The position numbers and the translations under genes are program-made. From the NCBI RefSeq assembly GCF_963678635.1, contig NC_087070.1, forward strand, positions 17,579,318-17,643,317: DNA of 64,000 bases, read 5' to 3'. The stretch is from Symsagittifera roscoffensis. Its lineage: Eukaryota > Xenacoelomorpha > Acoela > Convolutidae. Numbering within the stretch: the first letter of the stretch is position 1; each line of letters opens with the position of its first letter. Below the pieces are notes generated by a model, which ran no database searches, had not been told where the DNA came from, and saw only the letters and a list, made by a program, of their open reading frames with translations. Below, in pieces: positions 42,517-50,880 of the stretch.

Positions 42517-43931
42517 TAGCAGATTGCCATGGAGGAACCGATGTGAATCTAGTGACAGCACTAGGATTCTACAGCATGTTTGGTTCTTTAGAGTCACTAT
42601 TGAATCTAGAACAGAAACATGAGATGGTCACAGCCATCAGCGTAGAAGTATTCCCAGGAGTTCTGCAGACTGAGCAGAAGTATATAGGAAAATGGAGGGA
42701 AGCAATCGAAACAGAGATGAACATCAGACACAGCGAAACTTATTGTAGACCATCAGGAGCACGATATCTGGTGGGTTCAACGTTGGCTCCAATGTGCAAG
42801 AGCAGATACCCTGTACATTTCGTGGCTGTGGACGTGAAGAGTACAAGAACGATCGTGGATCAAGCTTTCTCAGTGCCAAAGTGCGTGAGATTGGCGAGAA
42901 TGTCTGAAAAGTCTTACGAGTTACTATGTAAGATGTTCTCAGCAGTTCCAGAGAGAACCAAAGAGGAGTTGGAGTCAATACTAGGAAAGAAGTTCATGGG
43001 ATATGTGAGCGGGAACTTCAGTGACTTTGAAAAACAGAAACAGAGAGGATCAACTGTCACAGATTACAATGCAGTAGATGAGAATGATGAAATCCACCGA
43101 GTGATGATGGAAGTGGAACCATTGCTGGAAGCTTCAGGAAAACGCAATTGGAGGAGCATCATGTTGACACATGATGAGTTTCCTTGCCACTGCTTGCTGC
43201 AGACCTGGTGGTATCCCAAGCGTAGTAATTTGGTGTTGATCTGGGACTCTGGAGAGCTGCTCTCCATGGGTTTACCAGATTCATCACAGCCCATAACAAT
43301 AGTGATAGTGGGAGTTATGATGGCGATACGATGGCTGGAAGCTCATGTGAGAGAAAATAATAGACAGGAGGCACCGACGAGAGAACAATTGCAGAAATTA
43401 GATTGTCTAAAAGATTTAGATCTTTTTGAGACAATGTGCAAAGTTCTAAACATTCCGATGGAAGTGAAGAAGATATGGGCAAGAAAACGATTGATGCCAT
43501 GGTTCAGAGCTAACATGACTGCATGGTTGTACGAGTATGCGAAAAAGCATATGTCGAAACATGGCAGAGTGTACAGTGAATATCAGCTGGACATTGGGGC
43601 AGGAGCTTTCAAGCGAGCTTTCGTGACCCATCGGAATGCAGTGACCACCGCTGTGAAAAGAATTTCCAGGACGAGCGAGCGTAGTGGAAATGAGAAGGCA
43701 GAGATGCTGAAAGAAGATTTGGAGAGAAACGTGACGTTGTGTTTCCACAACAGCTTCTGTAGAAACAGAGAATCAAACGTGGATCCCCTACCTTGCTGTA
43801 AACAGAGGGTGGAAGAGCAGAAGTGTTGGAGGACGGCTTCCAACAGCGTCAGGATAGTCAATGACGTGCTACAAGACACGGAAACCGAGAGTGCGGAGTC
43901 AGCGTCACAGGAGGAGGAAATGGAGCATTGA
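42498..43931 (+). CDS. ORF-C: orphan protein in the -1 frame after ORF-B
   Basis: The frame opens at 42498, overlapping the last 19 nt of ORF-B, and runs to the stop at 43931. From the first GTG (42543) it is 462 aa. The first ATG in frame is at 42574, about ten residues further in. I recognise no domain. It has a short hydrophobic stretch (TIVIVGVMMAI), a cysteine-bearing region near the C-terminus (CCKQRVEEQKC) and an acidic end. Its -1 relation to ORF-B, the overlap and the tiny frame ATGGAGGAACCGATGTGA at 42529-42546 suggest frameshifting, stop-restart or a spliced RNA. No canonical slippery heptamer is seen. Confidence 0.75.
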   Translation, partial: GEETELIADCHGGTDVNLVTALGFYSMFGSLESLLNLEQKHEMVTAISVEVFPGVLQTEQKYIGKWREAIETEMNIRHSETYCRPSGARYLVGSTLAPMCKSRYPVHFVAVDVKSTRTIVDQAFSVPKCVRLARMSEKSYELLCKMFSAVPERTKEELESILGKKFMGYVSGNFSDFEKQKQRGSTVTDYNAVDENDEIHRVMMEVEPLLEASGKRNWRSIMLTHDEFPCHCLLQTWWYPKRSNLVLIWDSGELLSMGLPDSSQPITIVIVGVMMAIRWLEAHVRENNRQEAPTREQLQKLDCLKDLDLFETMCKVLNIPMEVKKIWARKRLMPWFRANMTAWLYEYAKKHMSKHGRVYSEYQLDIGAGAFKRAFVTHRNAVTTAVKRISRTSERSGNEKAEMLKEDLERNVTLCFHNSFCRNRESNVDPLPCCKQRVEEQKCWRTASNSVRIVNDVLQDTETESAESASQEEEMEH

Positions 43932-43978
43932 CGAATGGTCGAGAAAACAAGAGGCGGCAAGAAAGAAAATTAGAAGAA

Positions 43979-44002
43979 TTTAGAAGTTTTAGAACTTCTA
44001 AA
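43979..44002 (+). other. Perfect 10-bp hairpin after ORF-C
   Basis: TTTAGAAGTT / AACTTCTAAA with loop TTAG, 48 nt after the ORF-C stop. Confidence 0.7.
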
Positions 44003-44446
44003 CGACGAAAAAAGAAGAGAACAAAGGGATGATGAAGAAAAGTTAAAACTCAGAATTGTTTTATGTGTGTGAAAAACTCAAGTGAGAAACCAAGCAACCA
44101 AGTTGTAATTGAAAACTGAAACATTTAGTTGAGTTTTGAAATTGTTGCATTTATAAATTTGCATTTTGGTTTTAGTTGAAGTGGCTTTAGAGACACTCAC
44201 TTATTATTTATTTAGAAAGGCTTGAGGGAAGAGTATATTTAAATATTCCAGCCTGCATGATTGTTTTTAATCACTTAGGAAGACTGATAACTTTGTGGTG
44301 ACATGAAAAACTTGAGTAACTTCTTGAGGAGGGAGGTTGTTGCATTGTTCTTTCTAACCACAAAGTTTCTTAGTTTTAATACTCAGGACAATAGACAAGC
44401 AAGATTTCCGAAGGGAAGGAGCATAGTAGGATAATTTTAGCTTGTT

Positions 44447-44475
44447 GGTTGGCAGGACTGTCCTGCAAGCCAACA
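44447..44475 (+). other. GC-rich hairpin in the 3' region
   Basis: GTTGGCAGGAC pairs with GTCCTGCAAGCCAAC, with a small bulge, around a one-base centre. It is a compact stem of 11 pairs in otherwise AT-rich DNA. Confidence 0.6.
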
Positions 44476-44736
44476 CCTTTTAAATCTAGGAGAAAAAGTT
44501 TCAATCGGGACATTGACACTGGAAGTCAGAAAATATGTTTTATCTTAAGTCATATCCTCAATGTGCAGATTAATGAAAGAATTTGAAGGCTATAGTGATG
44601 TAGTATGATGCCATTTATATTCTGCAGTGAGTCGATGTGACGTAGATAAAAGTAATTTCGTGTGTTTTGTAAATTCTGTTCGATGACACTGTAACCATTT
44701 AGAACATTGCGCGATTCAATGAGGACATTGACCGGA

Positions 44737-44750
44737 CTGTCCGGGGAGTA
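44737..44750 (+). promoter_or_regulatory. Polypurine-tract region with CTGTCCGGGGAG motif
   Basis: GGGGAGTA directly precedes the 3' LTR, the position where plus-strand DNA synthesis is primed. The purine run is short. The 11-mer TGTCCGGGGAG here also occurs four times inside ORF-A. Confidence 0.55.
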
Positions 44751-45671
44751 TGTGACATTCGACCAGAATGGCCAAAATGAAATTTATGCAGGATTCGAAT
44801 TTTGAGCAGGAAGCCTTCCGAGTTGATGATTTCGAAGGATTAGCGACGTTATTGGAACGTTTAGCCAAACGGTGAGGGCTAGAATATTCTAGTAATTTAA
44901 ATTTTCAAAAATTCGAATGATGACGTCACATTTCTGAGAAATGCTGAAACGGCCATTTTAACAAAAAAGCGAGTAAAAAACAGAACAACTTTTATCTGCG
45001 ATTGCGAACAGTACGAAAATCGAGATTGGAAAACGACAACGAACTACAGAATAGCAGAGAACGCTCCGAGTTGCAACTATTGTGCTGCTACAATAGTTGC
45101 AAGGCCGTTGCCAACAACGGTGAAGGGTGAGAACCAGCCTTCCGGATTAGCAAGAAATCAAGAGTAAGGAGCTTGATTCGGCGGATTCAAGAATCCGGAA
45201 GGGTCTCGGGACGGAAACTTTTATTAACTCACATAAACTTTTAGCATCCTGTCATGTCCTGACTTGAATTTAACTGATATTTTGATTAGTTTTGACAAGG
45301 ATGAGGTGCTAGGAGTTGGGGGAAAGGGTTGATCCATCTTCGATGGAGATGATGATTTTTATCTACTGAACAAAAACAATAGTAATATAATAAGTAGTAG
45401 CCCTGTTTTTAGGAGTGACCTCGTGGTCTGGGGATACTGAGACCCAGCCATGAGCTCACTATTTTTGCATGTAATTCAGTTAATTTGAGCGTTCTGGTCG
45501 AAGCCGGAGAACAGTAACGTTTTTGTCGACCCGATGTAAGAAAGACCACCGAAAAGTACTGGCTTGGTAGAGACGGTGAAAAACATGCAAAGCTCTGTTT
45601 AGACGCTAGCCAGTCGTCTTAAGACTTAGTTTTGTTATCCGTCGATATGTATCTTCCGGGCGAATGTTACA
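44751..45671 (+). repeat. 3' long terminal repeat
   Basis: 921 bp, two differences by eye from the 5' LTR. It carries the same TGACGTCA site (44921-44928) and the same hairpins. It is followed by TAA, matching the base triplet before the 5' LTR. Confidence 0.95.
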
Positions 45672-46144
45672 TAAGGCAAGTTCGACAATTTGATTTTTGC
45701 TAGTTTAGGGTAAATGTTCTTGGGTCTATGAGACCTTGGAAAGCATCCCATGGGAAATACCGTCCTGTTAAGAAGAATGATTCCTTCGCTTTTGATGCTA
45801 GTTATGAATTGCTCTGCTTCGGGGGGAGCAATAACTGTCAGTGTATGAAGTTTGCGGTCATCTTTCGTCACGGTTATTGTTTTTGAGATTGTCATCTTCT
45901 GTTGCATTGTTGTGGGGAATTGTTTAAGTATATCGGAAGCACAACTTCGATATGACTGAGCCAGATTTTCAGCTGACCTTACAATTTCTCTCGAGAATGG
46001 GGGGATGATTTTGATTATTTGGATTTGTTTTGTTTGTGTCGTCGATTTGTTTGCTGTTAGCGCATTTCTGAAATTTGTCTCCGTTTCAATCAGCACTTCA
46101 TGAGTAATTGGTAGCTGAGATTCCGTCAGTTGTTGTTGACTCAT
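45672..46144 (-). pseudogene. LINE ORF1, N-terminal portion (right of the LTR insertion)
   Basis: About 157 residues from the ATG at 46144, rich in Q, T and I at the start. They include EAEQFITSIKSEGIILL, shared with the ORF1 remnants of LINE copies A and B. The frame runs into the LTR and would stop soon after at 45635. Reading across the insertion site to 23536 keeps the frame, which proves the LTR element split a continuous ORF1. Confidence 0.8.
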
Positions 46145-46411
46145 GACTTGGTTTTACTCAATGGGGGGCAAAAAAGCCTTCACCCGTAGGTATACTTGAA
46201 AAAAAATTAGATTTTTCTCTTTCAAAATGTAGAAATCAAAAGGCAAAAACATCAACTATATTGCACGTGCATAATTAGCCAGATTATTTCCGATTTTTCA
46301 GAATAGTTATTCGTTTTTTACAATTTTTCATAGAAGGCATGATATTATATTTTAAAATTCAAATCAATGTTTTGCTTGCTTCCCTTTGGAGTCAATCATT
46401 TAAGGAAGACG
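46145..46411 (-). other. Probable 5' UTR of the Tx1-like LINE
   Basis: About 267 bp between the ORF1 start and the candidate right-hand target duplication at 46412-46423. No internal promoter motif is recognised. Confidence 0.35.
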
Positions 46412-46423
46412 AACTGCAATCAT
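46412..46423 (+). repeat. Candidate target-site duplication (right) of the Tx1-like LINE
   Basis: AACTGCAATCAT, 11/12 identical to 19313-19324. See the left copy. Confidence 0.4.
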
Positions 46424-46927
46424 CTCCCAGAAAATCTAAATGATGCCACGTGTTTTGGCTGAAAGTTTTTGCAAATTTAGGGCTGTTCTGATTTTAAAAC
46501 ACAACAAAATCAATGTTCTGTTTTGATAAAACAAAAAAGAAATTTCTAAATAAAAATGAACACTCTAAATGCAACCATGAAACATATTTTTATCACTTGT
46601 TTCGAACAAAGCTACTTTTTGTAAAGCTGTTTTAGCATCATGATGGAATGATATTAAGAAGTGCATGTATTTTTTAACGACTTCAGTTGATTTTTCAAAA
46701 GATTTGAATTCTTAGCAATTGTAAACAAGACGAACGTTGATTTTTGATTGCGCCTTATGACAGTGTCCCTTACTGATGGACAAACATTAAAAACTACGTA
46801 TTGGATATTTTTCGAAGTAGAAAACTGAGCACCAGTTCTCTATGATTGGTTTTGTTTTCTTATATGGACAGAATGGACCATAAATTTTCTGATCTATTTT
46901 AATTTTTCCAAAGTGTTATGATGTTTT

Positions 46928-47380
46928 TCAGAACCAAGATGAACTTTCATGAAATTTTTGTATCCTTTTCTTTTCATCATAAATCAAATCGCTATAACGC
47001 TTTGCTGATGTCATGCTCGCAGAATGACCACTGAAAATGCCCAAAGGCCTCTCGGCAACCACGACGTGAGTTGATACTTTTTTTTTGTTAATTTTATCCA
47101 GTTCTTTGTTAATTATCCTCGTGTTTACAGATTGCTTCGCCTGCAACGGAAGAGTATGGTAAGATAACAATAAACGATCTTTTTAACTTTTGCATATGAT
47201 GTGCTCCTTAACCTTTTCCCGCCAAATCCATCCAAAACTTAGAGAGATTTTATCCAAATCAGCTGCCTTTCGGTTTAGTATCACATAATCTATACGGTTT
47301 TTCAGGTTCGATGGGCGTCTGATTAAATTTCTCGGCTTGGTGTGTGTACACAGAATATACCAACCAAAATCATTTTTCAT
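46928..47380 (-). pseudogene. LINE endonuclease fragment
   Basis: The minus-strand frame 47380-47183 contains SNLKNRIDYVILNRK, the RIDYV(L/I)IN block near the end of AP-endonuclease domains. A second frame (47170-46928) follows and may be the linker. No RT is found further along. An isolated, dead LINE scrap. Confidence 0.5.
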
Positions 47381-47767
47381 AGAAACACAACCGCAAAACT
47401 TTCAGAACAAATTTGTTCAAAAGATAAAAGTGCCTTATGTTATGCATGTACCTGAACTAAACTTCAGTTATTTCAAATGCGGCGTTTAACCTGACCTAAT
47501 CTAGCTTGGCCTAATAGACATTTCAATTATTTAAACTGCGGCGTTTTTTGGGTTTTACAGAGACTCAATTGTTTTGTTTTTCTATCACATTTGATGTTTG
47601 CTGTTTTCATGCTGCTTCGTTGCATAAAAATTTTTTACAATGGATTCTTTTTTTAAATGACCTATTTTGTGGAGCTTTTTTGTGCATTTTATCTCATGTA
47701 GTGCTAAGCTTTGACCCTGACGCCGGAAATAAAAAATCACAGTTCCGTCGTCTTTGAAATTTTTTCA

Positions 47768-47968
47768 TCAGATTTGTTTGAGGCTGGATCCATGGCGCTC
47801 ACTCTTGACTATATCTTGTTTTAGGTTGAACAAAGTCTCTGATATTTTGTTGAAGGAATTGCAATTCAATGTAATTTTAAGTATTTCATTAATTGCTGTG
47901 TTGAAATCCGGTTCGGAACGACTAGTTGTTGCAAAGACGCCTTCTTCATCAGAATTTAATAAAAACAA
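47768..47968 (-). pseudogene. Short coding-like fragment, probably LINE
   Basis: The minus frame contains SFNKISETLFNLKQDIVKSE. It lies upstream, in the same orientation, of the endonuclease fragment at 47380. I do not recognise a defined domain; membership in the same LINE is inference. Confidence 0.25.
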
Positions 47969-48289
47969 AAACTGGTCCGATAGTTTTTGCGTTATTTACA
48001 AAGAAAAAAAATGCAAAAGAAAAGCGTCTTTTTTGAGCGCTAATTAAACGATTCGGTATTTTTGTTGGATTTTTTCATTTTACACATTAAGTTCAAATAG
48101 TTTTTTGGTTTTTTGGAGCATCAGATCTTGATTTTTCCGATTTTTTTGTGCGCCTTTTCACTTTTTTACCATGCGATAAGCAAGGGTATTGCAATTGGGT
48201 ACTAGATTTTTCCCCCGTAAATAACTTTGTTCATGCAACTGATCTCCTGGTAGTACCTTGGTTTAGAATGATCTCAATTTCCTTAGCGC

Positions 48290-48360
48290 CTCCTGCACAC
48301 TGAGCATGGTGGTATCAAATACTCCTGGGACGGCAAAGGTCCTGGGTTTGAATCTGACTA
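48290..48360 (+). repeat. tRNA-like module (possible SINE head)
   Basis: GAGCATGGTGG resembles a pol III A box, and GGTTTGAATCT at 48345-48355 resembles a B box, with tRNA-like spacing. The acceptor stem does not pair, so this is not a functional tRNA gene. Confidence 0.35.
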
Positions 48361-50563
48361 GGACCTGTTGTTTTTTCAAATAGTAATTGTTCTGTTTCAC
48401 ACAAAATTGTCGGCCTAATAAGTCTGCTTAGGACTCGTTGATTTTTGCTGTACACAATTTTAATTGTAGTTGCTTTTAGTGGTTTTTCATTTTTAATATC
48501 TGGTCGGATCAAAATTTGCTTTTCATGTTGATTGTAACTTTACCATTTCGGGTTGTTAAAATTCTTTTTTCTTGCTTTTGTCTTTTCCCTACTTCATAGG
48601 TTTTGACTTATTTGATATCAACTGAGTGGCCTCTTATTGCGTCGTTTGATTACCGAAATTTTTTTTGTGCGTGTGTTATCCTGAGGGGATTCTATGTATA
48701 GTTATAAAATATGGGTCATACTTTTTTGCTGATACTTTTTCGTCTTGTTGGTTGTCGATTAAGCTCTCGGTTTAGTTCCCGAATTGTGTATACCACCTGG
48801 CATTGGATACATGATGGCTTTCGTGGATAATTTTGGACATGTATTTTTTCCAATAAGATTTTGCCGATTATTTTTGGTTGATTTTCAGTTGATTGGCTGT
48901 CGGCTGTAATTCTGTCGGTTTATTTAGCTAATATTTTGTTTCCAACATATTTCCCATATTATTTATGAGACAGATAAAACGTTGGCTCCAGACTTAGGAA
49001 TGCGCAAAATCAACCCCTATTCAAACTCATTAATAAAATTTTAATAATTTCAAATACAAAAATTTTGGATTTTCTAGTTTCTTCAACGATAATAATGTTC
49101 GAAGTCCTTTTCGACTGTTCTTCAGTGTCTCACAATTATAATTTGATACTTTTTTTTATTGCAAAATGTGCGAAGCTCAGCTTTGCCTGTTTAGGTGACT
49201 TTTTCCGACAAGCAGTTCTTTTTTATTGAACATATTTTAGTAAAAGGTTCGTCAGAAAAAAATTTTATGCCTTGAGGTTTTTATCGCTTTTTGTTTCTCA
49301 TTTTTTACCCCAGATTTATTTCATGCTCTACTTGTTTTACCCATTTACCCAGAGCACAATTAAACTCAAATCGAGTGTTCTACGTTTAATTTTGTGAGAA
49401 AAATGATAAGATCAGATCATAAAAAATCCCTGTTTTATATACCAATTAGTGCGGGATTTTAATGATATCGAAATGAATTTTCTTTAGATTACGCTAAAAT
49501 CAAAAAATCCAAATTCAATTTTTGAAACCGGTTGTCTGGCAGGACAAAAATTTCCTCGCGTCAGAAAATGCAGATTGTCTCTTCAGGAGATTTTGATAAA
49601 AATACTCTCAGTTTTAACATTTTTCGACGATTTTGTCTGAATGCCATAACAGCTAACTGCTTCGATCTTCTGAGTGATACTGCAGCAAGAATTAGCATTC
49701 ATATCAAATGAGCAAAGATCATATCATAGGGAAAGTTAGCAAGCCCACATCTTAATTGTGGAAAAAGAAAGCTTTCTGATTGTTATTCACTGTTCATTGT
49801 TTTTGAGGATCAATTTTAATAAAGAAGAAAAAATTACCAAAACAGCAAACAAAGTTTTTCACAGTTGAGTTCGCAAAAATATTAATGACTCGAACGGAAA
49901 GACCTAGGTTTGTAACGTTCAAAATAAAAAAAGGAAAAAAGTTCCAACTCTTCCTGTATTGATATGTTGCAGCTATATCTGTTGATTTTAATTATATATC
50001 CGGATACTCTTTGATACCAGACATTTTGTTTCATCGACCAGACATTTTGTTTCATAGGTATAGACTATTTAGATCTTTACCTCAAGTCTAACCAAAGATC
50101 GATTAAAAGATTACTTTGAAATCAATGAATCTTGCATTTGCTTTTTCAAGCAAATTGTTATTTTAAGCTTGGTAGTTTCTTTTCTACGTTGAAAGCCGAA
50201 AAAGCTAAAGGAGTCGATAAAGTCAGTTGTTTGCTTCCAATGTCGATTTGATGGAACGCTGTGATGGTAATGTCAATAGATCCCTTTCTTGTTTTTGTCG
50301 TTGGAATGCTATCCCACATCTTACCTGTTGCAAGTAGAGTCATTCATTAAAGTTAATTGGAGCCGCTTTTATTCCTCATTTTCATTGACGATAAGCTGGA
50401 CTCGCCGGATTCTTCTAGCTCCATTTTCATGCCAATGACACAAACGTATTAGCAACTTGATCTCTTTTAAATCAAAGTTTGCAAGACAACTTTGGAGTTT
50501 TTAATCATGGGCGTCTGATGATCAACTGAGTGTTAACTTGCTTCGTTTGTTGCTACTGATTAT
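48361..50563. other. AT-rich stretch without a supported gene
   Basis: I see no family motif, RNA gene or exon here. A palindromic GCGAAGCTCAGCTTTGC-like string occurs near 49170, as in other repeats of the window. Confidence 0.4.
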
Positions 50564-50880
50564 TTGTTGTTTGTTGGGAGCAAGAAATTAGAACTAAAAA
50601 GGACTCTGACACATTTTGGCCGCGAAATGCAGGCTAAAATGACGTGGGATGAACAGATGGCAAAAAAGCATCTAAAAGCTGGACAAGTTTTGAGTACCTG
50701 CGCCAGAGCACATCAAGAAATTTCGTTTTGGAGTTTTCATGTCCTGTCTGTTGTTTTATATGGGTTTGCGCTGTCTGTTTGCTTCAAAAATTAAAAGTGC
50801 TTAAAAACCAGAGACTTAGAAGGTCAATTGGATATTTACTTTATTTTAAGTTTTCAGAATATTCGATGTTTTTTTTTCAA
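50564..50880 (+). pseudogene. Possible LINE RT C-terminal fragment
   Basis: The plus frame contains MTWDEQMAKKHLKAGQVL, CARAHQEISFWSFH and VLYGFAL, then in another frame LKNQRLRRSIGY. The order of a LTWDxH-type motif, an LYG motif and a KLxxxQxxxLRxxxG motif is that of the region after the LINE RT palm. One frame change separates the pieces. Confidence 0.45.

Larger units (their letters stand above)
43932..44736 (+). other. 3' untranslated region of the LTR element
   Basis: About 800 bp without a reading frame. It holds two inverted repeats, listed separately, and is AT-rich compared with the coding part. Confidence 0.7.
23537..45671 (+). mobile_element. Giant Ty3/gypsy-like LTR retrotransposon, 22.1 kb
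   Basis: The order is 5' LTR (921 bp), candidate primer-binding site, 2.8-kb leader with repeated motifs, Gag-Pol polyprotein (3196 aa), 403-bp gap, ORF-B (1758 aa), ORF-C (462 aa), 3' untranslated region, purine-rich tract and 3' LTR (921 bp). RT-RNase H-integrase order and DD35E spacing place it with Ty3/gypsy. The LTRs differ at only two positions and all large frames are open, so it is young and may be intact. It lies inside ORF1 of a LINE. Coding regions look clearly richer in G and C than the flanking AT-rich DNA. No signal peptide, membrane anchor or envelope-like protein is seen. Confidence 0.95.
19324..46423 (-). mobile_element. Tx1/L1-like LINE, interrupted by the LTR retrotransposon
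   Basis: Read on the minus strand the element has a 5' UTR (about 46411-46145), ORF1 (46144-45672 then 23536-22762), ORF2 (22751 to 19516, one frameshift), a short 3' UTR and a poly(A) tail (19367-19324). Removing the LTR element leaves about 5.0 kb, a normal size for this group. The ORF2 motifs QGCPLSAFLFIVFIEPLL and LIPKSENA point to the Tx1/L1 lineage. The RT frameshift and a YADD to YADE change show this copy is no longer autonomous. The LTR element inserted later, inside ORF1. Confidence 0.8.

Noticed and set aside
20677-45684. A 14-base match (ATAAGGCAAGTTCG) between the ORF2 break and the right flank of the LTR element
   Set aside because: Matches of this length are expected by chance in 64 kb, and the two sites encode different frames; no mechanistic link is shown.
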